From contig NZ_JAPMLL010000005.1 in the NCBI RefSeq assembly GCF_026410255.1, forward strand, positions 1 to 64,000: a stretch of DNA of 64,000 nt, read 5' to 3'. The DNA is from Xanthomarina sp. F1114 (GTDB lineage: Bacteria > Bacteroidota > Bacteroidia > Flavobacteriales > Flavobacteriaceae). The stretch's first letter is position 1. Each line of letters starts with the position of its first letter. Made by a program: the position numbers and the translations under genes. The notes beneath the pieces are model-generated. The model was not told the origin of the DNA. It saw nothing but the letters and a program-made list of their open reading frames with translations, and did no database searches. This document shows, piece by piece, positions 26,725-34,464 of this stretch.

Positions 26725-27107
26725 AATAAGTAGTTTTAAAATTTAATAAATTCAGTTTAATCAAATAATTTAAACTAAGATAGACTCAATCCAATTTAAC
26801 TAGTTGGTTAAGTCTTTATTAGAGAGGATGTTCATATTAAAAACAACTTAAAATAACTGTTATAACCTAGTTGGATTATGAACTTATATTTATTTCTAAA
26901 AGAATAAAGAATATTCCTCCTTCTTTAATTTACTGACTTCTTTTGTATACCAAGGCTACAAGCTTTCATGGTTAAGATTAAAGAATACAAATGCGTGGAG
27001 CTAAAATATTTAAATACCATATATCTACTCTCCGTTTAAAGGAAACTTCTATATATTACTTTCGTGTATATAAGATAAGAAATTAGATTTAATTATTGCG
27101 TATTTAT
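26725..27107. other. 383-nt intergenic region
   Basis: It contains the candidate promoter/operator near 26775-26811 and the second CTAGTTGG box. No reading frame, tRNA-like fold or strong terminator was seen. Confidence 0.65.
26775..26811 (-). promoter_or_regulatory. Candidate promoter and operator upstream of the AhpD-like gene
   Basis: On the minus strand TATCTTAG (26782-26775) is one base off the -7 consensus. Just upstream lies TTAACCAACTAGTTAA (26811-26796), which contains the 8-bp palindrome AACTAGTT. A second related box (AACCTAGTTGG on the plus strand) lies at 26864-26874. The palindrome position next to a -7 element would suit a repressor such as a TetR-family protein, but no regulator gene adjoins. 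Confidence 0.35.
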
Positions 27108-27530
27108 TTAAACAAAAGAACCATAGAGCTCTTGGTTCCAATACATTATTAGATAAAAAACACCAAATGCAATAAACAAAATAACTAAAGCCCAAACCCA
27201 AGCAGGAATTGCTTTTGGCGTTTCAGACCCCTTAATTACGAAAAAGTCTTTATTCTCGCTTCCATAGGCATTAATTATCAGTGGCACATTGGTATCGACA
27301 GTTTCATTTTCTTTTAAACCAACTACGGAAATTGATGGTCCATTTCTAACTACAAATGGAATTTCTCGAATACCTTCAATACCATCTGAAGATTTGGCTA
27401 CAATTTTTAAAATATGCTTCCCATCGGGAATCTTAGTAGTATCTAATACAACCTTTACGGGAGGTGCAAATGAAGCGAAGGGCTTTGGGTCTTCATCTAA
27501 AAAAACTTTTATAATTCTATGATCTTCCAT
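27108..27530 (-). CDS. Membrane-anchored accessory protein of the cbb3-like oxidase cluster, function unknown
   Basis: The 140-residue product starts with a soluble beta-sandwich-like region (VKVVLDTTKIPDGKHILKIVAKSSDG, as two or three strands, then REIPFVVRNGP), with no signal peptide. It has one strong C-terminal membrane segment (AWVWALVILFIAFGVFYLIMYW, residues ~111-132), so most of the chain is probably attached to the membrane from one side. There is no heme motif. It is the last gene of the oxidase cluster, starting only 2 nt after the preceding gene, which implies a role in assembly or stability of the oxidase. I do not recognise a named family. Confidence 0.65.
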   Translation of the reverse strand: MEDHRIIKVFLDEDPKPFASFAPPVKVVLDTTKIPDGKHILKIVAKSSDGIEGIREIPFVVRNGPSISVVGLKENETVDTNVPLIINAYGSENKDFFVIKGSETPKAIPAWVWALVILFIAFGVFYLIMYWNQELYGSFV

Positions 27531-27532
27531 AA

Positions 27533-27802
27533 CTAAAATCCTTCATTTTTAACAATGTTCTTAATATGGTCTGAATTACTCTCTTTAGGCTTAATAAGAT
27601 ATTTTAAGCTTAAGATTAATGTTATTCCAACTATAATTGCAGACACCCAAATAATAATATAATCTATGGTTCCAGACGGTCCTGGACCATGAGTGACATC
27701 CTGTAGAATTTCAGGTTGGTTTTTTTTACATACATCGCAAGCTTTAACTACTTGTTGTCCAAATAGAAAAAGTAGGATGAAAATGGGGAGTATCTTTTTC
27801 AT
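27533..27802 (-). CDS. Small membrane protein of the oxidase cluster
   Basis: The 89-residue protein has a signal-like N-terminus (KKILPIFILLFLFGQQVVKA), then a CDVCKKNQP motif with two Cys two residues apart, and one transmembrane helix (IDYIIIWVSAIIVGITLILSL). The CxxC is not followed by His, so it is not a heme c site; it could bind metal (for example copper) or a thiol partner. It sits 3 nt downstream of the cytochrome c gene and 2 nt upstream of the next gene. A copper delivery or assembly role would make sense for a heme-copper oxidase but is inference. Confidence 0.65.
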   Translation of the reverse strand: MKKILPIFILLFLFGQQVVKACDVCKKNQPEILQDVTHGPGPSGTIDYIIIWVSAIIVGITLILSLKYLIKPKESNSDHIKNIVKNEGF

Positions 27803-27805
27803 AGT

Positions 27806-28825
27806 TTATGGATTTAATTCTTTATTAATAAACTCTCTAATTTTCTTCACATCGTCTTCAGATACAGGAGGCGCATTATTACCCCAACTACTTCGTTCGT
27901 GGGATGCTATAGCTGCAATTTCTTCATCTGTAAGTTGTTCTCCAAATGGAGGCATTACTCCAAAATTTGGATTAGCATCGTACCCTTGAATGATAATTCG
28001 GATCAGAGTTTCGTGGTTTTCATCGTTTACAATTTTACTACCATCTAAAGGTGGAAATGCTCCTGGAATTCCTTTTCCATTGTCTTGATGACAAGCCACA
28101 CACACTTGTTTGTATAAATTAGCACCATCTGGTCCGGATCTAGCATTTGAAGAATTGGATGTACCTCCAGATACTTCTTTTCTCTTTTTAGCAGGGATAA
28201 AGTCTTTTGAAATACCTGTTGGTAATTCGGTTTGTTTTAAAGATTTTAAATAATCTACTAATAAAAGTGCTTCTCTAGAGGCAACAAGAGCTATTCCAGG
28301 TTTATTAAAATAGGCCTCTGGCGCTACAACTTCTCTATCGTCTTTAGTTAGCATACTTTCCGGAACTTCTCGAAATAACCAAGGATAAGAAGGCATTACA
28401 GAAGCAGAAACTACTGCCCGTGGATTGTACAAATGAAGTAAATGCCAATCTTCACTAGGTTGACGTGATCCAATATCTGTCAAGTCTGGCCCGGTTCTTT
28501 CACTTCCTAAAACGGAAGGCGATTGTCTCCAAACGTCCAATCGTTTTTTACTATAAAAGTAATCTGAAGGAATGGATGGTCTAGACCCCCACATTTTATC
28601 CATTTCAATATTTCTAACTTGTTGTGTATGACAGGCCATACAGTTTTCTTTAACGTAAATGTGAAGCCCTTCTCTCTCGGCTTCTGTTAAGGGTTTCTCG
28701 TTAGGCAATGGCACTGTTTCCTGCATTTGAAAAGCTGGAAGTATGGCCACCATAACACTTAAAGCAACAAATACAAGGCCTGCCGTTAGCACCAAATTTT
28801 TATGATCTTTATGAAAGTTAAGCAT
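27806..28825 (-). CDS. Di-heme cytochrome c subunit, CcoO-like plus CcoP-like fusion
   Basis: The 339-residue protein has an N-terminal membrane anchor (residues ~10-32) and two heme c sites: CMACH at 62-66 followed by TQQVRN, as in CcoO, and CVACH at 242-246 followed by QDNGKG, as in CcoP-type cytochromes. Possible axial Met ligands are in VMPSYPW (Met144) and GVMPPFG. Canonical cbb3 oxidases have CcoO (one heme) and CcoP (two hemes) as separate chains; here one chain carries one heme of each style. It would pass electrons from a periplasmic or membrane donor to subunit I, whose gene is 9 nt upstream. Confidence 0.9.
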   Translation of the reverse strand: MLNFHKDHKNLVLTAGLVFVALSVMVAILPAFQMQETVPLPNEKPLTEAEREGLHIYVKENCMACHTQQVRNIEMDKMWGSRPSIPSDYFYSKKRLDVWRQSPSVLGSERTGPDLTDIGSRQPSEDWHLLHLYNPRAVVSASVMPSYPWLFREVPESMLTKDDREVVAPEAYFNKPGIALVASREALLLVDYLKSLKQTELPTGISKDFIPAKKRKEVSGGTSNSSNARSGPDGANLYKQVCVACHQDNGKGIPGAFPPLDGSKIVNDENHETLIRIIIQGYDANPNFGVMPPFGEQLTDEEIAAIASHERSSWGNNAPPVSEDDVKKIREFINKELNP

Positions 28826-28834
28826 CTTTTATTC

Positions 28835-30646
28835 TTATTTAACAGTTAATTTCTCTACGTTTTTTGTTGACGTTGAAGTTTTTATTTTTTGATAGTCTTT
28901 TACCATATAATAGAAATTATATGCAAAAACTAAGTGGGATATAAACATTAGCGAACCTCCAACAGCGCGCCATACCCAATACGGTTTCATTAAGATAACA
29001 GACTCTATAAAAGCTTCACCTTCTATCCAGCTTAAACCTTTGTAAGTTCCTCCAGCCATAAGTGAAATCATATAAGCGAACAGCCCAATAAATGCCATCC
29101 AGAAATGCGCTCCTACTAATACTTGAGGTGGTTCTTTTCCTGTAATTTTTGGTAAAATGGCATAGATACATGCCCATAACATAAAAGCAATAATACCATA
29201 CATGGTCATGTGGGAATGCGCTACATTAAAGTCGGTGAAATGCCAAACATAATTTGTAAATCTAAAGGCTTGAATGCTTCCTTGAGAAGAACCCACAAAA
29301 TAAAAGATAACTCCCACTAAAAAGAAAGGTAATACATAGCTTTTTGATATGTGGTTCCAGCTGCCTTTCATGGTCATTAAAAAGTTGGTAGTTCCAGCTA
29401 TAACAGGAATAAACATTCCTGCACTAAACACAATGGCCACAGTTTGTAGCCACCATGGTAATGGACTAAATACAAAGTGATGCGTTCCAATCATTGTATA
29501 AAACAACATCTGAGTCCAAAAGGCTAAAACTCCTAAAGAATAGGAATAAATAGGTTTATTTAAAGAAGATGGGAGGTAGTAGTAAACCAAACCTAAGGTA
29601 AAGGTCATAAACCACATTCCTACACCTTGGTGCATATAATAACCCTGTATAACAGTTTCTCCTAAACCGTCTTGATAAAATGGTAAATATCCAATAGTAG
29701 TTAAAACAATTGTCCAAATTAAAGCGGCTAGAATAAACCAGTTGGATATATATATTTCCGATATTTTACGTGTAGCAACCGTTTTATAGAAATTCCAAAA
29801 GGTAAGGATTAGACCAATAGCAAACAGCAACATAATAGGCCAGATATATTCTCTATACTCTCCACCTCCATTATTAACTCCTAGCATTAAAGATAGACTT
29901 CCTAAAATTATGGTTGCATTAATCAGGCGCCAAGCATACCAAGCCCATTTGTAATTATAAATAGTTGTATTGGAAGTTCTTGCTATAACAAAATACCCTA
30001 AACCAATCATTGCCAGCGAAGACCATCCCCAAAAGACCATATTGGTATGAACGGGTCTTAAACGACCAAACGACAACCAAGCTTGATGGTCCATTTCTGG
30101 CCAGACGAATTTCATACCTAAATACTGCCCAATTAATGTTCCTAAAACTAACCAGAAAGCTGCTGCGCCAACATAATAGATTACTATTTTCTTAAGTTCG
30201 ATTGGGGTTTCTATACTTAAGGTTGTCTTTTGTTTTTCGTCAAATAAAGCATTGCTAGGACTATTATCAATACGTTGAATAATCCCTTTTTCGTCAAAAG
30301 CTTCATGTTTTCCACCTAGTTCATTCCCTTTCAATTTATATTTTAGGGCTGCTTTTCTTTTTTCAAGGATATAATCTATATCCTCATCTTCCATGGCAAT
30401 AAGTTCATCGTCGAAAGCCATTTTATGCTTTTCTCTCTGTTTGCCTTTCATGCCATCGATATAGGAGTTCACTTTTGCCAACAAAATAATGACAGCAATA
30501 ATAAATACGATGGCTATTAAAACAAACGTTCCAATAATTCCAGGACTAGACACCCAATTCTCTGTACTAATTGGTTCGGTTTGAGAAAGTGCTATTTGCG
30601 GTATCCCTACTACTAGGCAAATGATATACCAAGTTGTTTTTTTCAT
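28835..30646 (-). CDS. ccoN: cbb3-type cytochrome c oxidase subunit I with N-terminal extension
   Basis: This 603-residue membrane protein is a heme-copper oxidase of the C (cbb3) class. Ligands are all visible: low-spin heme His200 (RPVHTN), CuB His339 (YMHQGVG), the cross-linking Tyr383 six residues before His389/His390 (YTMIGTHH), and His477/His479 (AHSHMT) for the hemes. Keeping the Tyr argues for oxygen reduction rather than nitric oxide reduction. Unlike ordinary CcoN it has an extra ~150 residues at the N-terminus: a signal-like helix, a second helix (~36-57) and a charged linker. It lies directly after an Rrf2 regulator gene (50-nt gap) and before the di-heme cytochrome. The canonical ccoNOP genes are probably elsewhere in the genome. 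Confidence 0.92.
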   Translation of the reverse strand: MKKTTWYIICLVVGIPQIALSQTEPISTENWVSSPGIIGTFVLIAIVFIIAVIILLAKVNSYIDGMKGKQREKHKMAFDDELIAMEDEDIDYILEKRKAALKYKLKGNELGGKHEAFDEKGIIQRIDNSPSNALFDEKQKTTLSIETPIELKKIVIYYVGAAAFWLVLGTLIGQYLGMKFVWPEMDHQAWLSFGRLRPVHTNMVFWGWSSLAMIGLGYFVIARTSNTTIYNYKWAWYAWRLINATIILGSLSLMLGVNNGGGEYREYIWPIMLLFAIGLILTFWNFYKTVATRKISEIYISNWFILAALIWTIVLTTIGYLPFYQDGLGETVIQGYYMHQGVGMWFMTFTLGLVYYYLPSSLNKPIYSYSLGVLAFWTQMLFYTMIGTHHFVFSPLPWWLQTVAIVFSAGMFIPVIAGTTNFLMTMKGSWNHISKSYVLPFFLVGVIFYFVGSSQGSIQAFRFTNYVWHFTDFNVAHSHMTMYGIIAFMLWACIYAILPKITGKEPPQVLVGAHFWMAFIGLFAYMISLMAGGTYKGLSWIEGEAFIESVILMKPYWVWRAVGGSLMFISHLVFAYNFYYMVKDYQKIKTSTSTKNVEKLTVK

Positions 30647-30660
30647 AATTATGATATTCT

Positions 30661-30677
30661 TACCTTTTTATCAGGTA
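30661..30677. promoter_or_regulatory. Inverted repeat TACCT-N7-AGGTA between the Rrf2 and oxidase genes
   Basis: Five-base arms separated by 7 nt lie 15 nt upstream of the oxidase start codon. Its position would suit an operator or an RNA hairpin affecting translation of subunit I. The arms are short, so chance is a real alternative. Confidence 0.3.
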
Positions 30678-30696
30678 TTTGTGTAATTTTTTTTTT

Positions 30697-31131
30697 TTAT
30701 CGCTTTAAAAAAACAAGGCCTCCTTTTAATCCAAGAGCTAGTTCTTTTAAAGTAGTACTATCTAACATAACTTTTAAATCGTTTCTAATATCAACAAATT
30801 TGTGATGCATTGGACAGGGTTGATTTGCATCGCAAGTGTCAAATCCTAAAGCACAACCGGTATATAACGAGTCACCGTCGATGGCAGAAACTATATCACT
30901 AGCTTTTATTTTATCAATCTGTGTTTTAACGATAGTAAATCCTCCTTTGGGCCCTTTAGAGGAACTTAAAATATCTTTTTTAGCCAATTGATGTAATATT
31001 TTAGCCGTAAAGGCTTCAGGAGTATCAATATTAGTTGAAATCTCTCTTAAATTTACACGTTCGCCTTCTAAAGACTTCATCGCGATAAAAACACACGCCT
31101 TAATGGCATACTCACATGCTTTCGAAAACAT
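30697..31131 (-). CDS. Rrf2-family transcriptional regulator with Fe-S-type cysteines
   Basis: The 144-residue protein begins with the Rrf2 winged-helix domain (MFSKACEYAIKACVFIA, LREISTNIDTPEAFTAKILHQL, SSKGPKGGF) and has three Cys at 93, 100 and 106 (C-x6-C-x5-C), close to the cluster-binding pattern of IscR and NsrR. Such regulators sense iron-sulfur status, nitric oxide or redox change. It is the first gene before the oxidase cluster and has a consensus promoter (31157-31186), so it probably controls its own operon. Which signal it reads is not visible from sequence. Confidence 0.92.
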   Translation of the reverse strand: MFSKACEYAIKACVFIAMKSLEGERVNLREISTNIDTPEAFTAKILHQLAKKDILSSSKGPKGGFTIVKTQIDKIKASDIVSAIDGDSLYTGCALGFDTCDANQPCPMHHKFVDIRNDLKVMLDSTTLKELALGLKGGLVFLKR

Positions 31132-31156
31132 TAATTATATATCAAAGTTATAGGCA

Positions 31157-31186
31157 CAAAAGTAGTCAATTTTTAATTCTGACAAA
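31157..31186 (-). promoter_or_regulatory. Consensus promoter of the Rrf2/oxidase cluster (TTTG-N18-TACTTTTG)
   Basis: Minus-strand TTTG (31186-31183), 18-nt spacer and TACTTTTG (31164-31157) match the group consensus. A second -7-like TAACTTTG lies at 31150-31143. The start codon of the regulator is at 31131. Confidence 0.7.
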
Positions 31187-31368
31187 ACTATCTGAAATCA
31201 AATTTTTGAATAAAATTAAATATTTAATAAAAGACAAAATAGTCTTAAAATAAAGAATAGCGCGTGATTACAAGGGGTGCCATTATTTTTATGACACAAA
31301 ATACCCACCCAATTTTTAAAAAATAAACATCAAAAATTACAGAATAAATTTAGCATGATTTCTTCAAA

Positions 31369-31399
31369 ATCTGAACTAGGTTAACTTCCTAATTCAGAT
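31369..31399. other. Stable hairpin in intergenic DNA
   Basis: ATCTGAACTAGG (31369-31380) pairs with CCTAATTCAGAT (31388-31399) at 11 of 12 positions around a 7-nt loop. No T-run follows on either strand, so it is not a typical terminator. It could be part of a leader or small RNA, or an operator. Confidence 0.4.
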
Positions 31400-31695
31400 A
31401 ACCAATAACTACTATTAAAATTGAACTCTCTGGATAGAATACCTTGGCAACTGTATGCCTAATTCTTATATTTATATTACAAATTGTTCAGGAAAAAGAA
31501 AAAAATGCTACTCTCCTATCATTTCACTCTTGCAGGTCTGTATTTTAGTTCTGAGCATTATAACTAGTGTAATCAAAAAATGGGCATTTATAAAAATTAT
31601 AATATTTTATTTCCTACGAATTCCATCCATTTTAAATTTTAGTGTTATTTTCGGCATAATAAGTGTTATAGCTTAATTATATCAAACTTAAATAT

Positions 31696-32475
31696 ATGTT
31701 GAAGTATTTATTCGTTTTAAGTCTTTTGGTTTCATCCTTAAGTTTTGGACAAAATTCTGCATTTTCAGCTGGCGAAAAGCTAATATTTACAGCCTCTTAC
31801 AACATGTCTGGAGTCTTAACCGAATTGGCACAAGTAAATATGGAAACTAGTGAGGTTAGAACGTCGAAAGCTACTCTATTAAGACTAAAATGCACGGCTA
31901 CTACCTATAGTAAATGGGATAGTTTTTTTAAAATTAGAGATTTGTATGAAAGCTATGTAAGTCCAAAAAGTGTAAAACCTTATCTTTATAAAAGAGATAT
32001 TAATGAAGGTGGTTACTCTAAATTTGTGCAGTATAAATATAGTCACTCTAAAGGAACCGTAACGAGTGTGATAAAAAAGAAAAAGAAAGGTGGAGGCACT
32101 TATGATCAAAATAACACATTAAAAATTTCAAACAATACCAAGGACATAGTTTCTACTATTTATTACTTAAGAACTTTAAATTTAAGTACTTATTCGCCAG
32201 GAAAAGTTATAACACTAACGGTACTATTTGACAATAAGCCTACAGAAATTGCGGTAACATATTTAAGCAAAGAAACCATTAGCACAAATATTGGAAATAA
32301 AGCCTGTTATAAACTAGCTATCTCAATTAAAAATAGCAATGTTCTAAAAGGAACCAACGATAACTTACTTTGGCTAAGTGCTGACGACAATAAGATACCT
32401 GTTTTTGCAAAGTTTAAAGTAGCTGTAGGTAATGGCGAATTAAAAATTAAATCTGCCACTGGCTTAAAAAATTAA
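31696..32475 (+). CDS. DUF3108 domain-containing secreted protein
   Basis: The 259-residue product has a signal peptide (..SSLSFGQ) and then the DUF3108 pattern: FSAGEKLIFTASYNMSGVLT near the start, a central YYLRTLNLSTYSPGKVITL segment, and LLWLSADDNKIPVFAKFKVAVG near the end. The family is periplasmic and predicted to be a beta-rich, LolA/LolB-like cavity fold; its function is not established. The length is normal. The next gene starts 4 nt downstream and probably shares its transcript. Confidence 0.88.
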   Translation: MLKYLFVLSLLVSSLSFGQNSAFSAGEKLIFTASYNMSGVLTELAQVNMETSEVRTSKATLLRLKCTATTYSKWDSFFKIRDLYESYVSPKSVKPYLYKRDINEGGYSKFVQYKYSHSKGTVTSVIKKKKKGGGTYDQNNTLKISNNTKDIVSTIYYLRTLNLSTYSPGKVITLTVLFDNKPTEIAVTYLSKETISTNIGNKACYKLAISIKNSNVLKGTNDNLLWLSADDNKIPVFAKFKVAVGNGELKIKSATGLKN

Positions 32476-32479
32476 TTAG

Positions 32480-32881
32480 ATGAGAAAATTACTTATTATT
32501 CTAGGAATTATCGCTGCAGTTTTAGCTATAGTCCTATCCGTTTTACCTTTATCTAATCTGGCTTATTTCCCTGCTATAGCGGCCTTATTATTTGGGTTGA
32601 TTGCGTACTATATTTCTAACAAAAACAATCAACCTATAAAAACGATTCAACTAATATTTTTATTGACCATTATTGCTCTTTCAATTTCTATTTATAAATC
32701 TATTTTTCATACTGTAGAAATAGGAAATACTGAAGAATTGCAAATAAGAGAATTAAAGTCTGAAGAAAAAGCTATTGAAGATTTAGAGAGTTTAGATATT
32801 GATTTAAACGAAGAGGATTTAGATATAAATGAAGAAGATTTAGATATTGAAACAGAAGATCTAAATATAGACGAAGAATAA
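32480..32881 (+). CDS. Small membrane protein with acidic heptad tail
   Basis: The 133-residue protein has three hydrophobic helices in the first ~75 residues (LLIILGIIAAVLAIVLSVLP; FPAIAALLFGLIAYYIS; LIFLLTIIALSISIYKS). A strongly acidic tail follows that repeats a seven-residue unit such as NEEDLDI (about residues 107-130, encoded by ~21-bp repeats near 32800-32878). No catalytic motif is present and I do not recognise the family. It follows the DUF3108 gene by 4 nt, suggesting a common role in the envelope. The acidic tail could bind cations or a basic partner. Confidence 0.7.
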   Translation: MRKLLIILGIIAAVLAIVLSVLPLSNLAYFPAIAALLFGLIAYYISNKNNQPIKTIQLIFLLTIIALSISIYKSIFHTVEIGNTEELQIRELKSEEKAIEDLESLDIDLNEEDLDINEEDLDIETEDLNIDEE

Positions 32882-32961
32882 AAATAAGACAGAAGTTTAT
32901 GATTTTATAATCCTCAATTTTAAGGCTTGCTTGTATTTTGAGATCTCAATAATAAATAATA

Positions 32962-32992
32962 AAAAAACCGAAGTTAATTACTTCGGTTTTTT
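32962..32992. terminator. Bidirectional terminator between convergent genes
   Basis: A 13-bp stem (arms 32962-32974 and 32980-32992, loop TAATT) with core CCGAAGT/ACTTCGG is flanked by A and T runs on both sides. It can end both the plus-strand pair and the minus-strand outer-membrane gene. Confidence 0.9.
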
Positions 32993-33010
32993 CATTTTAT
33001 TTGCTATGGT

Positions 33011-33649
33011 TTAAAACATAAACCCTACTCCTACTTGCCAAACAGCGTTTTTTGCGTCTATATTTTCAAAAATTGTATTTTCTTTAAAAATATTGGTCAG
33101 ACCTAAATTGTAACGGCCATTAACAAAAAAACCATTATCGAATTTATATCCGGCACCAAACGCTAAATTAGTATCGAAGTCTTTTACATAAGAAGAGTCT
33201 GGATCTACTTCTAGGTCTCCTCCATCAGAATTAGGTTGAAAATCTAGCTCCTCATGTACTTTAAATCCAAACTGAGGTCCTACTTCTATACTTAAACCCT
33301 TAACTAAGTAGGCTTTTAATAAAACAGGCACTTGGATATAATCTAATTGGTATTCAATATTTTCATCGGTATCAAAAATATTACCTTGATTTATTTCTTT
33401 GACATCAAACCCTTGACCAGAATACATAATCTCAGGTTGTATTGATAATCTTTCTGTAATTGGTATTTCGGCAAGTAGACCTACATTAAAACTCGTTCTA
33501 GATTTTGTATCGCTAATGTCGTCTCCAGAAATTGTAGAGAAATTTGCACCTCCTTTTACACCTAATTGAACGGCTTTAGAGTCTGATTGTGCCAAAGCTG
33601 TACTTAAACTAAAAAGGACTAATCCTGTAAATAAAATCAATTTTTTCAT
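33011..33649 (-). CDS. Outer-membrane beta-barrel protein (porin-like family)
   Basis: The start at 33647-33649 gives a clean signal peptide (MKKLILFTGLVLFSLSTALAQ). The 212-residue product then has the pattern of the small outer-membrane barrel family common in Bacteroidota (PF13568-like): VQLGVKGGANFSTISGD, FNVGLLAEIPITERLSIQPE, YIQVPVLLKAYLVKGLSIEVG, AFGAGYKFDNGFFVNGRYNLG, and a last strand ending in Phe (WQVGVGFMF). These proteins have no assigned transport or enzyme role. It is followed by its own terminator (32962-32992). Confidence 0.88.
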   Translation of the reverse strand: MKKLILFTGLVLFSLSTALAQSDSKAVQLGVKGGANFSTISGDDISDTKSRTSFNVGLLAEIPITERLSIQPEIMYSGQGFDVKEINQGNIFDTDENIEYQLDYIQVPVLLKAYLVKGLSIEVGPQFGFKVHEELDFQPNSDGGDLEVDPDSSYVKDFDTNLAFGAGYKFDNGFFVNGRYNLGLTNIFKENTIFENIDAKNAVWQVGVGFMF

Positions 33650-33758
33650 GTTTCTAATTTTTAAGGTTAACAAACTAATTACGAAACAAGACTCTGTTTT
33701 AGTCGGATTGTTAACTTAATTTAACAGGAAAACACAGACATTTAACAAGACCTTATAA

Positions 33759-33787
33759 AAAAACCGAAGCTATTAACTTCGGTTTTT
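33759..33787 (-). terminator. Terminator with CCGAAG/CTTCGG stem
   Basis: An 11-bp stem (arms 33759-33769 and 33777-33787, loop of 7 nt) lies just after the stop codon of the minus-strand gene at 33811. Its stem is almost the same as those at 32962-32992 and 34409-34433. Confidence 0.85.
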
Positions 33788-33810
33788 AGTTTTGTATTAA
33801 GTCGAACTAT

Positions 33811-34344
33811 CTAATTAAGGTTAACAGTAAAACCAAGATTAAATGCTGAATAATAAAAGTAACTATCGCTTATTCCAATATAATTAAAATTCAATTGAAA
33901 ACGCTCGTTTAGGTTAAAACCAAACATTGGTCTCCAATAAAAACCTCCATCATAGTATCTATTATTAAAATTATCTTTTGCGCTTGTAACGGAGAAAGCA
34001 TAACCTATATCTGCCCCAAATACCAAACGTCTATTTACATTAAAACGAAGTGCTGCTGCTGCAGGTACATATTGGAAATCTGGTGTGTCAAAATTTCCAT
34101 AAAAAGGACCAACATAATAACTATCTCCAAAGGCTTGTCCGTAACCAGTAGCTAAACCAATATCGAATGCTTGATTTATTTCAAATAAATAATTGGCATC
34201 TGCAGAGAAGGCAAAAGAAAATTCGTATCCATCATAATTTTCGTATGGGAATCCAATACTTGCACCTATATTAAAACCAGATTGGGCATAAGTAAATGCG
34301 CTAAACAGGGTAGCAACTATAAGTGTTAAAATTTGTTTTTTCAT
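33811..34344 (-). CDS. Small outer-membrane beta-barrel protein, paralogue of the next gene upstream
   Basis: The ATG at 34342-34344 begins a signal peptide (MKKQILTLIVATLFSAFTYAQ); the longer frame would place the start upstream of it inside non-coding DNA. The 177-residue product has alternating strands rich in Tyr, Phe and Gly (FNIGASIGFPYENYDGYEF, FEINQAFDIGLATGYGQAF, RLVFGADIGYAFSVTS, FQLNFNYIGISD) and ends AFNLGFTVNLN. It resembles the protein encoded at 34465-35052 in strand order (IGFPY/VGFPF, YLFEI/YLFEV, RPMFGF/RPKFGF), so the two are tandem paralogues. Function is unknown. Confidence 0.82.
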   Translation of the reverse strand: MKKQILTLIVATLFSAFTYAQSGFNIGASIGFPYENYDGYEFSFAFSADANYLFEINQAFDIGLATGYGQAFGDSYYVGPFYGNFDTPDFQYVPAAAALRFNVNRRLVFGADIGYAFSVTSAKDNFNNRYYDGGFYWRPMFGFNLNERFQLNFNYIGISDSYFYYSAFNLGFTVNLN

Positions 34345-34408
34345 ATGTTTTGTTTTTATTATTATTAAAGATAAATAAAAATCTTTTTTAATGGATAGGT
34401 TAATCAAA

Positions 34409-34433
34409 AAAACCGAAGTTAAACTTCGGTTTT
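34409..34433 (-). terminator. Terminator with CCGAAG/CTTCGG stem
   Basis: An 11-bp stem (arms 34409-34419 and 34423-34433) with a 3-nt loop and flanking A/T runs, directly downstream of the outer-membrane gene at 34465. Confidence 0.85.
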
Positions 34434-34464
34434 AAAATTTTTAAAAATGTTTTTAGCATATTTA

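Larger units (their letters stand above)
31132..31695. other. 564-nt intergenic region between divergent units
   Basis: It contains the Rrf2 promoter, a 12-bp hairpin at 31369-31399 and otherwise AT-rich DNA. A 73-codon frame at 31455-31676 has no start signal or family features and is not called. No tRNA fold was seen. Confidence 0.65.

Noticed and set aside
28835-30646. Subunit I as a nitric oxide reductase, suggested by the Rrf2 neighbour.
   Set aside because: The CuB histidines and the cross-linking Tyr383 six residues before the His pair are kept as in oxygen-reducing cbb3 oxidases; NO reductases lack this Tyr. Not fully excluded, but less likely.
31455-31676. A 73-codon plus-strand frame with hydrophobic stretches.
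   Set aside because: It lies in AT-rich non-coding DNA, lacks a plausible start region and promoter, and its hydrophobic content follows from AT-rich codons; no family features.
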